The notes under the pieces are model-generated. The model did not search any database. It was not told the DNA's origin and saw only the letters and a list, made by a program, of their open reading frames with translations. A DNA stretch of 11,749 nt from Euryarchaeota archaeon UBA596 (GTDB lineage Archaea; Thermoplasmatota; Poseidoniia; Poseidoniales; Poseidoniaceae). The position numbers were made by a program, and so were the translations under genes. Location of the stretch: NCBI GenBank assembly GCA_002498205.1, contig DAGQ01000067.1, forward strand, positions 1 through 11,749, given 5' to 3'. Below are positions 5,733 through 11,749 of this stretch, piece after piece (position 1 is the stretch's first letter; every line of letters starts with the position of its first letter).

Positions 5733-8189
5733 CTATTCCATCTTCTTTCTTTGAAGTAATAAACAAGCTCCAAGTGAGGCAACTAATGAAATACCAAGTG
5801 TGAAACTAGGCATTGCATTAGAACTGGTATAATCATTAGCCCAACTATCAAAAAATCTCAAATCAAAATCATTCTCTATATCTGTGCTATTTTCTGTACT
5901 AATCCACGTACTACTCATTACTATTCTACATTCAGAACTCGCCAATGAAATAGTTTGTACTTCATAGTTGCAAATCCAAATTATTTCCCATTGATTAAAA
6001 TTTGAATCAGTCCACATTCCAAGATTAATTTCTTCATTTTGTGCAGATTCCATTAATGAAAATGTACCTAGTATTGTTTGTTGAGGGTCATTTGAATTTG
6101 TTGATAATATGTGTAATTTTAATTGTGAAATAGGGACCTCTATATCACCAGAAATATTTGCATATCGGATTGAGGTAATCTCGAACGAAGTATCATCATT
6201 TACTTCATCATATTCACAACTCCCATCATCTTCTTCTGCTTGATTATTATAATTTATTGCAGAGGAATCTGTACATCCTGAGATTATATCAGAACTCTCT
6301 CTAAAAAATGACACTACATCATCAAATGCTCTATCATTTGAATATGGAAGGTGATGTCCAGCATCACCAACCAAATGAATAGAATTAGTATAGTGCTCAA
6401 CAAGTTCTGCAGAACCATATCCGAACCATGTATCATCTTCTCCTTCAAAAATAAGAGCATTTTCAGAAAATGGTGAATTTTGATTAATGGTATCCATTAA
6501 ACCTTGATGTCCAGTTTCCAAATAACCATTGAAATGCATTACCTTTTCAAAAGAATTATCTGAATATGCTAAATAAATTGGAATCATTGCTGCACCTTGA
6601 GAATAACCAAGAAGCCCATAAAAAGGACCATTTTCTTCAATATAATCATCTAGGAAATTTATTGATGTATCAGCCCAATTTGGATCATTAGTTCCTTCTC
6701 CTTTTCCTCCGGGGGGATCTCTTACCCAAACTCCATCATCTTCAGGAGTATCAACAAAAACAAATTCAAATTCAGTTAATTCATCCATTAAATCTTGCAT
6801 TCCTCCCTGAGATTGGAGACCTTGTGCACTATCTCCTCCCCCATGAAGTGCTAAAATTTTAGGTTTTGATGTAGAATCATAAGTACATGAGCCATCATCT
6901 TCTTCTGCATTTTGATTAAAATTATTTGCTTCTGAATCAGTACAACCTTTCACTATTTCATTTGTTTCTTCTACTTCTATCATAATAATCTCATTATTAT
7001 CTTCAATATTAATGGATAAATCAGAAGTTCCTTTATTCCAGATATTTGAGTCCTCAGAAACGAGATTAATTTCTATCTCATCTCCATACATAAAAGAAAT
7101 TTCATATGATTCAGTATCATTTGTCATAGTCAAATCAATAACTTTTGCAGGAATGGAAGGTATGATTGATACTGTTATAGACCACTCTCCAGTATCTTCC
7201 ATATCAACAATACCAGTAAATGATTGAATACCGGTAACATTATCCATAATAGAAACCCATTCTGTATTAGATAATTCTGTAGCTGATGGTTCAGGAGGAC
7301 CAGGCCCTATATCCTCCTCGGAAGAAGTACTATCTTCTTCATTTAGAGAATTTTCAACAACATCAATTGGAACACAAGTCATCATATCTCCTTCGTTCCA
7401 ATCATAACCATCATCACACATACAATGTGGACCCATGTTTCCCATGGCCGCCATTTCATATCCATGACCATCACATTCTTGAGGAGGTGTTATTGTCATT
7501 CCAATATTATCTAATGCTTCTAAGTAATCCCATTTATAATCAATTGACCATTCCGCTTCAGGTTGATAAGTTTCCATATTAGTTATTACTCGATTAATGA
7601 TTCCTGCATTTGGAATATCTGGATGTGCACCTTGTGCTTCTAACATTTTAACTTGCATTGTCATTCCAGCTATTTGGGTTGATAAAACAACATCATTTTT
7701 TGCCTTTTGATTTATATTATCATACATATTTATTGATGTTATTTCTACATCTCCACTCAAACCATCTGTAGCATCAAATTCAAGAGTTTCAATTGGAACA
7801 GTCATTAAAACCTGCATACCAAATTTATCATGTCCAATAGATACAGCATCAAAATTTAAACTCGCTTCGGGTGTACCGTCTACACCAATTAATCCGAGAA
7901 CTTCCTCAACGGCATACTCTTTTGTTAGAGGTAGATCTTGATTTTCTTCAGAATTATTTGTAGGACTTGAACCTTCTAAATCTTCATCAATCCAATCTGG
8001 AAATGGAATCGGATCATAATTACATGTTTCATTACCTTCTAAAACAGTACTTTCTGTAGATTCTCCGAAATTATTAGCTTCAGGATCGTTACAAACTTGT
8101 TTTTGTTCATTTTCTTCTACTTGAGTACAACCTGCTAGTGCGGCTCCTAAAAATAGAAATATGACTAGCATTGTTGGTATTTTTTGCAT
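5733..8189 (-). CDS. Secreted lipoprotein with GCTD repeats and FSH1-type serine hydrolase domain
   Basis: This 818-residue protein begins with a lipoprotein signal peptide: MQKIP, a hydrophobic core, then lipobox LAGC with Cys21. In order follow a degenerate Cys-bounded repeat (33-59), an unrecognised region (86-235), an EGF-like Cys cluster (239-272), a Ser/Glu/Pro linker, a beta-rich unit (about 310-412) and a GCTD repeat (415-438). Next are an alpha/beta hydrolase of the FSH1/serine hydrolase type (443-630), a second GCTD repeat (638-661), an unknown beta unit and a C-terminal helix ending QRKKME. The hydrolase shows LALHGGG, FVFVDTP, nucleophile elbow GYSQG (Ser530), EGEDDTW (Asp585/586) and AGHHLPY (His612), a complete triad. 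It probably cleaves a carboxyl ester or similar substrate at the cell surface; the substrate is unknown. It starts 23 nt after the metallophosphoesterase gene, suggesting co-expression of two exported hydrolases. Confidence 0.88.
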   Translation of the reverse strand: MQKIPTMLVIFLFLGAALAGCTQVEENEQKQVCNDPEANNFGESTESTVLEGNETCNYDPIPFPDWIDEDLEGSSPTNNSEENQDLPLTKEYAVEEVLGLIGVDGTPEASLNFDAVSIGHDKFGMQVLMTVPIETLEFDATDGLSGDVEITSINMYDNINQKAKNDVVLSTQIAGMTMQVKMLEAQGAHPDIPNAGIINRVITNMETYQPEAEWSIDYKWDYLEALDNIGMTITPPQECDGHGYEMAAMGNMGPHCMCDDGYDWNEGDMMTCVPIDVVENSLNEEDSTSSEEDIGPGPPEPSATELSNTEWVSIMDNVTGIQSFTGIVDMEDTGEWSITVSIIPSIPAKVIDLTMTNDTESYEISFMYGDEIEINLVSEDSNIWNKGTSDLSINIEDNNEIIMIEVEETNEIVKGCTDSEANNFNQNAEEDDGSCTYDSTSKPKILALHGGGDSAQGLQSQGGMQDLMDELTEFEFVFVDTPEDDGVWVRDPPGGKGEGTNDPNWADTSINFLDDYIEENGPFYGLLGYSQGAAMIPIYLAYSDNSFEKVMHFNGYLETGHQGLMDTINQNSPFSENALIFEGEDDTWFGYGSAELVEHYTNSIHLVGDAGHHLPYSNDRAFDDVVSFFRESSDIISGCTDSSAINYNNQAEEDDGSCEYDEVNDDTSFEITSIRYANISGDIEVPISQLKLHILSTNSNDPQQTILGTFSLMESAQNEEINLGMWTDSNFNQWEIIWICNYEVQTISLASSECRIVMSSTWISTENSTDIENDFDLRFFDSWANDYTSSNAMPSFTLGISLVASLGACLLLQRKKME
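5736..5810 (-). other. C-terminal membrane/sorting-like segment of the lipoprotein
   Basis: Residues 794-818 read PSFTLG, then a hydrophobic helix (ISLVASLGACLLL), then QRKKME. This short-motif/helix/basic-end layout resembles archaeal PGF-CTERM-type sorting tails but lacks a canonical PGF. It may simply be a second membrane anchor. Confidence 0.5.
6207..6278 (-). repeat. GCTD repeat, C-terminal side of the hydrolase
   Basis: Residues 638-661 of the lipoprotein have the pattern GCTDxxAxNYxxxAEEDDGSCxYD, with two Cys likely to pair in a disulphide. It shares an identical 17-nt core (ccatcatcttcttctgc, 6223-6239) with the copy at 6876-6947. This motif recurs in secreted proteins of marine microbes; its function is not established. 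Confidence 0.85.
6300..6863 (-). other. FSH1-type alpha/beta hydrolase domain
   Basis: The domain covers residues 443-630 of the lipoprotein. The strand-plus-loop KPKILALHGGG, FEFVFVDTPEDDGVWVRDP, DDYIEENGPFYGLLGYSQGA and AGHHLP match the FSH1 family order: oxyanion loop, acidic strand, nucleophile elbow, His. FSH1 proteins are mostly soluble intracellular hydrolases, best known from fungi; an exported, repeat-flanked version is unusual. Confidence 0.8.
6876..6947 (-). repeat. GCTD repeat, N-terminal side of the hydrolase
   Basis: Residues 415-438 have the pattern GCTDxxANNFxxxAEEDDGSCTYD. It ends four residues before the first hydrolase strand. The 17-nt core at 6892-6908 is identical to that of the downstream copy, which points to duplication or domain-cassette shuffling. 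Confidence 0.85.
7374..7475 (-). other. EGF-like cysteine cluster in the lipoprotein
   Basis: Residues 239-272 contain four Cys in the order C-x16-C-x-C-x13-C. The C-x-C-x-x-GY core (CMCDDGYDW) resembles the second half of an EGF module. His, Met and Gly are frequent before it. With four rather than six Cys it is a partial EGF at best; disulphide or metal binding is possible. Confidence 0.5.
8013..8093 (-). repeat. Degenerate GCTD-like repeat near the lipoprotein N-terminus
   Basis: Residues 33-59 read CNDPEANNFGE, then a divergent stretch, then GNETCNYDP. The opening, the spacing to the second Cys and the Y-D after it match the two clear GCTD repeats. The DDGS core is replaced and two or three residues are added. 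Confidence 0.65.
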
Positions 8190-8212
8190 GTTCTTTGCTA
8201 AACATGATACTA

Positions 8213-9610
8213 TTAATACGATTCTGATAGATTCTCATTTTCTTTCTTAAAAATAGAAGCGAAAGCAATTACTAAAATATTTAGTAACATACCCGGAGCA
8301 GGAAGACCTTTCTCTTCTTCAGGAATAATTAGATCTTTGGAACTTTCTTTAACCAATAAGAATGAATCACCAATTGTATCGTCTGTACGAACATATTCGA
8401 CATGCATTGTCTCCGTGGTATGATTAACTGTGATATGTACAACTCCATGGGTTATTTCTCTGTGGAATGACCAATCCGGTTGTTCTTCAGCATAATCATA
8501 AGAATCCTTTCCTCCAACACCTGCAACTATGTGGATTGGTGAAAAACCTGAAACAAACATCAAACCATCATCATTTAATCCTCTAGTTGTAATATTTTCA
8601 TTAATTACCGGCCAAGTTCTTTCATAGAAATGGTCATGCCCCCAAATTGCTAAATCTACTGAATTTTCAAATAATATAGGTTCAAGAAGTGTTCGTAATT
8701 CTATCATTGTATCATCGTGTGTTGGATGGCCATGGGATGTGTAAAGTGGTTTATGTCCATATATAACAATCCAGGGAACATTATCTCTATTTGCATTAGC
8801 AGCAGCTAAATCCTCTTTTATCCATTGTAATTGATCAGTCCCCTCATAGTAGGGATGTTCGGTTGAAATTCCGATAAAATGAACTCCTCCATAATCAAAA
8901 CTATGCCAAAAATCAGTTCCACTACTACTTTGTGTCTCAAATCTAGTTTCATATGCATCAAAACCATATCCGTCTTCAGTTTCATTTTCATGATTACCAG
9001 GAGTCATCATCCAAGGAATATTTGACATTGTACTTTCATATTTCTTTCCATGGTCATCCCAAACACTTTGTTCACCATTTGCATAAGATATGTCTCCCGA
9101 AAGAATCACTAATTCTGCATTATCAAAACTTCTAACTAAATTAGCAGTATTTTGAGCTTCATCAGACATTCCATGGTCACCAAAAGCAACGAATTCAAAA
9201 GAATCTTTTTCAAAATCTTCTGTAGTAAATGTGTATGTATCAGACCAATCAGCAGCATGATCATCTCCAACTCGATAAGTATATTCAGTACCTGGCAATA
9301 AGTCAGTCATTGTTGCAAAGTGAAAAACCATATCATGATCATAACACATTTCATAACCATCTCTAGAATTTTCTAAATTATTACCAATACCATATTCAAC
9401 AATTGAATTGGTTAACCCAGGTGTAGCCCAAATTACTAACATTTCAGAAGGAGTTTGAGTTAATTGAATATGAATTTGTTCTGGGGTATGATCAGAAATA
9501 ACATGTGTAGTTGCTGGACAATTAGGATTAATATCCATAATTTGAGCAGAAGAAATAGGTGAAAATATACAAATTATTGTGCATAATACGGCTATCCCTC
9601 TGGTATTCAT
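8213..9610 (-). CDS. Secreted purple-acid-phosphatase-like metallophosphoesterase
   Basis: I start this 465-residue protein at ATG 9610. A TTG four codons upstream (9622) keeps the frame but only lengthens the signal peptide n-region. MNTRGIAVLC... is a Sec signal peptide probably cut after ISSAQ. An Fn3-like N-terminal domain (HTPEQIHIQL...EMLVIWAT...VEYG, about 40-130) precedes the calcineurin-like fold. All seven dimetal ligands of purple acid phosphatases are visible: GDHG (Asp145), GDISYA (Asp173, Tyr176), GNHE (Asn206), YGHKPLY (His286) and GHDHFYER (His325, His327). It should hydrolyse phosphomonoesters or related substrates outside the membrane. The tail LPAPGMLLNILVIAFASIFKKEN is a membrane or sorting anchor. 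The gene lies 40 nt after the 78-aa gene and 23 nt before the lipoprotein gene. True PAP versus phosphodiesterase activity is unresolved. Confidence 0.93.
   Translation of the reverse strand: MNTRGIAVLCTIICIFSPISSAQIMDINPNCPATTHVISDHTPEQIHIQLTQTPSEMLVIWATPGLTNSIVEYGIGNNLENSRDGYEMCYDHDMVFHFATMTDLLPGTEYTYRVGDDHAADWSDTYTFTTEDFEKDSFEFVAFGDHGMSDEAQNTANLVRSFDNAELVILSGDISYANGEQSVWDDHGKKYESTMSNIPWMMTPGNHENETEDGYGFDAYETRFETQSSSGTDFWHSFDYGGVHFIGISTEHPYYEGTDQLQWIKEDLAAANANRDNVPWIVIYGHKPLYTSHGHPTHDDTMIELRTLLEPILFENSVDLAIWGHDHFYERTWPVINENITTRGLNDDGLMFVSGFSPIHIVAGVGGKDSYDYAEEQPDWSFHREITHGVVHITVNHTTETMHVEYVRTDDTIGDSFLLVKESSKDLIIPEEEKGLPAPGMLLNILVIAFASIFKKENENLSESY
8243..8305 (-). other. C-terminal PAPG-helix-KK anchor of the metallophosphoesterase
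   Basis: The motif LPAPG is followed by a short hydrophobic helix and a basic KK, near the protein end. It resembles a tripartite archaeal sorting signal, parallel to the tail of the adjacent lipoprotein. Processing is inferred, not shown. Confidence 0.45.
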
Positions 9611-9650
9611 ATTGCTACGCAAACAGTATTACAAATTAGTTATTTTTGGT

Positions 9651-9887
9651 CTAATCCAATGGATGTGTGATTTTTTCTCCATTTGTATTGCTTAGATTTA
9701 ATGCCCATCTTAGAGTTTTAATCACGCCTCTTAAAGCAGTATAATTTCTTAATGCTTCAGCATTTTTTCTAATATTCATACTTTCACTTCTGAAATGTTT
9801 TTCCCATAACACCTTTCTTTCTTCGGCTTCTCTTAACATTTCTCTTAGTTCATCAGAAGAACGCCTTGTGTCCATATTTAGTACCAT
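9651..9887 (-). CDS. Small charged helical protein, function unknown
   Basis: This 78-residue protein is not recognised. From about residue 9 to 67 it is rich in Arg, Glu, Leu and Lys (SSDELREMLREAEERKVLW; MNIRKNAEALRN; LRGVIKTLRWALN) without Pro or long hydrophobic runs. It therefore probably forms two or three amphipathic helices or a coiled coil. There is no signal peptide or Cys, so it is likely cytoplasmic and basic. An alternative ATG lies four codons in (9875) and neither start has a Shine-Dalgarno. It is co-directional with pgk (55-nt gap) and with the metallophosphoesterase (40-nt gap). Coding status is supported by its clean fit in the gene row and by protein-like composition. A role in nucleic acid or protein binding would be a guess. 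Confidence 0.65.
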   Translation of the reverse strand: MVLNMDTRRSSDELREMLREAEERKVLWEKHFRSESMNIRKNAEALRNYTALRGVIKTLRWALNLSNTNGEKITHPLD

Positions 9888-9942
9888 ACGAACTGCCTGC
9901 GAAAAATCATCCTTTTTGAACCCTATTGATTCATGATATTAA

Positions 9943-11211
9943 TCATAGTAATTCTCTTTGTAATTTTTTAATCGTGAGTCCAAATCTTTTTGCAGAAATT
10001 TCTAAACTTTCAATTCCTGATAATTTTCCGCCTGCTAATAATTCCAAACAAGCACCTCCGCCTGTAGAAACATGACTAATTTTATTATTAAGACCTAAAT
10101 TACTAATCAGGGTTGCCGTATGTCCACCACCAACTACAACAAATGCCTTACTTTCGGCACAAGCATTGATGATTTCCATAGTACCAAATTTAAAATCATC
10201 TAATTCAAAAACACCAGCAGGTCCATTGAGAATTATAGTCCCTGCATTTTTAATTTCAAATGATGTTTTTAATGTAGATTGAACCCCTAAATCAAAAATT
10301 TGAAATTCATTTTGTAATTTTGAAATTTCTTGATCTATTCTTTTACCATTTACATTTAATGCTAAATCAACTGGTAAAATTATTTTTTCAGAATGATGTA
10401 ATAAAATATTGTAAATATCTTCACAAGTTTTATCCCACTTCTTTCCTAATTCTTTTTTGAGAAATGATCTATTAATTTCACCTATGTCCGTACCTGAAAT
10501 ATCTAAAAATAAATTTGCTACACCGCCTGTAACAATAATTTTTTCCGTAATATTATTTTTTAACATATTTTTTGCAACTTTAACAGAATCGTCAACTTTA
10601 ATGCCCCCTAAAATTGCAATACATGGTCTTTTGGGGTTATTCATTACGCTTTCTAGTGAGTTAATTTCATCAATCATTAGTGAACCTGCTATACAGGGTA
10701 ATGCGTAAGTAAACCCTGTGATAGACGGTGAATTTCTATGAGCACAAGCAAAAGCATCATTTACAAAAACGTCAGCAATACTCGATAATCTTTGGATAAA
10801 TTGAGTATCAATTTGCGATTCATAATCATTAGTCTTGTATTCTAACTCTTCTTGATTCATTCTAACGTTATTAAGCATTAATATATCTCCAATTTTCATT
10901 TCTTCAATTGCCGAAAATGCTTTTTCACCGCAAATATCATCAACAAATTTTACAGTCCTACCTAGCAGTCTTTGAAACTCTCTTGCATGACTTGAAGTGC
11001 TTGTAAAATCTTTTTTTCCAGGTCTTGATTGATGTGTTAAAATAATTAATTTTGTCTTACTTAATTTGTTAATTGTCGGAATTACTGCCTTCAGTCTAGT
11101 GTCATCTAAAAAAGAGTTATCAATTGGATGTAAGGGACTATTTCCATCAATTCTTAATAATACAGTTTTACCGTCAAGAAAAACATCATTTAAGGTGCGA
11201 ATAGCCCCCAT
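9943..11211 (-). CDS. pgk: Phosphoglycerate kinase, archaeal type
   Basis: This 422-residue cytoplasmic enzyme interconverts 1,3-bisphosphoglycerate plus ADP and 3-phosphoglycerate plus ATP in glycolysis and gluconeogenesis. The N-terminal 3PG domain shows LLRIDGNSP (Arg20, Asp22, Asn24), HQSRPGKKDF (His60, Arg63), LNNVR (Arg117) and NDAFACAHRNSPS. The nucleotide domain shows LGGIKVDDSVKV (Lys205), LNGPAGVFE (Asn329, Glu336), VVGGGHT (361-365) and the STGGGACLELLAGGKL loop. RIDGNSP and HQSRPGKKDF, in place of the bacterial RVDxNVP and SHxGRP, mark the archaeal form. Length is close to the family's. The ATG at 11211 is the only sensible start and has no Shine-Dalgarno. It is the first gene of the five-gene minus-strand row and diverges from the methyltransferase gene. 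Confidence 0.97.
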   Translation of the reverse strand: MGAIRTLNDVFLDGKTVLLRIDGNSPLHPIDNSFLDDTRLKAVIPTINKLSKTKLIILTHQSRPGKKDFTSTSSHAREFQRLLGRTVKFVDDICGEKAFSAIEEMKIGDILMLNNVRMNQEELEYKTNDYESQIDTQFIQRLSSIADVFVNDAFACAHRNSPSITGFTYALPCIAGSLMIDEINSLESVMNNPKRPCIAILGGIKVDDSVKVAKNMLKNNITEKIIVTGGVANLFLDISGTDIGEINRSFLKKELGKKWDKTCEDIYNILLHHSEKIILPVDLALNVNGKRIDQEISKLQNEFQIFDLGVQSTLKTSFEIKNAGTIILNGPAGVFELDDFKFGTMEIINACAESKAFVVVGGGHTATLISNLGLNNKISHVSTGGGACLELLAGGKLSGIESLEISAKRFGLTIKKLQRELL

Positions 11212-11351
11212 TAGTTATTGCTAAATAATACTGCTTATTAGTTAAATGGGCCATAATTAATTTTTTTGAGATTTAATAAATATGATTAAAATAGGATTAT
11301 TAATTAAAAAATTTAGCGAAAATTCATATTGTCTAAAAATCCCCTGAATCT
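11212..11351. promoter_or_regulatory. Divergent AT-rich intergenic region (pgk / DNA methyltransferase promoters)
   Basis: These 140 bp separate two outward-facing start codons, so both promoters should lie here. The region is almost entirely A/T. A TTTAACTA-like stretch about 30-37 nt before the pgk ATG (near 11239-11246) could be a TATA box giving a leaderless or nearly leaderless mRNA. On the plus strand TAAAAAATTT near 11305-11314 could serve the methyltransferase with a short leader. With this base composition TATA matches arise easily, so exact boxes are weak. No tRNA or riboswitch-like structure is seen. Confidence 0.5.
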
Positions 11352-11749
11352 ATGGCAGGAGATTCTAGAGGTGCTGGAAGAGTTTCTACTAGTACCTCTG
11401 ATTTTGGAATTTCGGGTAGGGAAAGCCATGATTCAAGTACATATTATAATTCCAAATTAAATAAAAATCAAATAAGTTTTAGAGATGTAGGGGAAACTAA
11501 AAAATTTCCTTTGAAATATATGAATAAGATAGTTTGTGCCGATTCAAGAGACTTATCATTTTTACCAAATAATAGTATACATTTGATGATAACCTCTCCA
11601 CCATATAATGCATGTAAAGAATATGATGAGGATTTAAGTCTAAATGAATATCTTAAATTATTAAAAGATGTTTTTGAAGAAACGTATAGGGTTTTAGTTC
11701 CTGGTGGTAGAGCTGTAGTGAATATTGCAAATTTAGGACGTAAACCCTA
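11352..11749 (+). CDS. Site-specific DNA methyltransferase, beta class (3'-truncated)
   Basis: The frame opens at ATG 11352, the first in-frame start after the TAA at 11334-11336, and runs to the window edge, giving 132 residues. After a Ser/Gly-rich N-terminus comes DFGISGRESHDSSTYYNSKL, a motif I recall preceding the catalytic domain in related DNA methylases. Then VCADSRDLSFLPNNSIHLMI, catalytic motif IV TSPPYN (81-86), a DEDLSLNEYLKLLKDVFEETYRVL helix and VPGGRAVVNIANLGRKP. Motif IV lying N-terminal, with the SAM-binding FxGxG motif expected beyond the edge, is the beta-class N4-cytosine/N6-adenine order; the S/TPPY form favours N4-cytosine. It methylates DNA with SAM. No restriction gene is visible, so orphan versus R-M status is open. 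No Shine-Dalgarno is seen; a leaderless or short-leader mRNA is likely. Confidence 0.9.
   Translation, partial: MAGDSRGAGRVSTSTSDFGISGRESHDSSTYYNSKLNKNQISFRDVGETKKFPLKYMNKIVCADSRDLSFLPNNSIHLMITSPPYNACKEYDEDLSLNEYLKLLKDVFEETYRVLVPGGRAVVNIANLGRKP

Noticed and set aside
7012..7582. Two plus-strand open frames inside the lipoprotein gene (7012-7227, 7286-7582)
   Set aside because: Both oppose a single continuous 818-codon gene with a signal peptide and recognised domains; the His-rich translations are compositional artefacts.
8953..9135. Plus-strand open frame inside the metallophosphoesterase gene
   Set aside because: It is antisense to conserved GNHE and GDISYA motif codons and has no independent support.
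9611..9622. TTG at 9622 as the metallophosphoesterase start
   Set aside because: It adds only MRSN before an ATG that already gives a normal signal peptide, and neither has a Shine-Dalgarno, so the ATG is preferred.
10457..10708. Plus-strand open frame inside pgk
   Set aside because: It is antisense to the conserved LGGIKVDD region; shadow only.
11212..11351. Possible tRNA, riboswitch or terminator hairpin in the intergenic region
   Set aside because: No cloverleaf, GC-rich stem or conserved box was found; the TTAATTAA-type runs do not form a convincing inverted repeat.
11352..11749. CTAG as the likely methyltransferase target
   Set aside because: Some archaeal TSPPY enzymes methylate CTAG, but CTAG occurs many times in this window and the target-recognition part is missing, so no target can be assigned.

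Overview
The window most likely comes from a low-GC marine archaeon of the Marine Group II/III Euryarchaeota type (Ca. Poseidoniia). That placement is inferred from three things. The phosphoglycerate kinase has archaeal-type motifs (RIDGNSP, HQSRPGKKDF, GGGHT). There are large secreted, membrane-tethered proteins with TSP3, Fn3-like and GCTD repeats. Shine-Dalgarno sites are largely absent and intergenic regions are very AT-rich. I see no tRNA, rRNA, CRISPR array, insertion sequence or integrase.

Left part, plus strand (1-4442): the 3' portion of a large surface protein with Ca2+-binding TSP3 repeats, Fn3/Ig-like beta domains, one membrane segment and a highly charged cytoplasmic tail. It is followed after 12 nt by a CAX-family Ca2+/H+ antiporter with a clear GAGG ribosome-binding site. 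The antiporter's stop codon overlaps that of the convergent gene at a shared TTAA (4439-4442).

Middle and right, minus strand (11211 down to 4439): five tightly spaced co-directional genes. In transcription order they are archaeal pgk, a 78-aa helical protein of unknown function, a secreted purple-acid-phosphatase-like metallophosphoesterase, an 818-aa lipoprotein, and an MtaD/TrzN-type amidohydrolase (probable methylthioadenosine/S-adenosylhomocysteine deaminase). The lipoprotein carries an FSH1-type serine hydrolase bracketed by GCTD repeats. Gaps are 23-55 nt and none of the genes has a convincing Shine-Dalgarno. The two exported enzymes look like a surface hydrolase pair for scavenging phosphate or ester substrates; the flanking genes are cytoplasmic central metabolism and nucleoside/methionine salvage.

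Right edge, plus strand (11352-11749): the 5' part of a beta-class DNA methyltransferase (TSPPYN motif), divergent from pgk across a 140-bp AT-rich region that must hold both promoters.

The most unusual architecture is the lipoprotein: lipobox, EGF-like Cys cluster, GCTD repeat, FSH1 hydrolase, GCTD repeat, C-terminal membrane segment. Next are the Ca2+-binding-type loop embedded in an Fn3-like repeat of the surface protein, and that protein's pairing with a Ca2+ antiporter.
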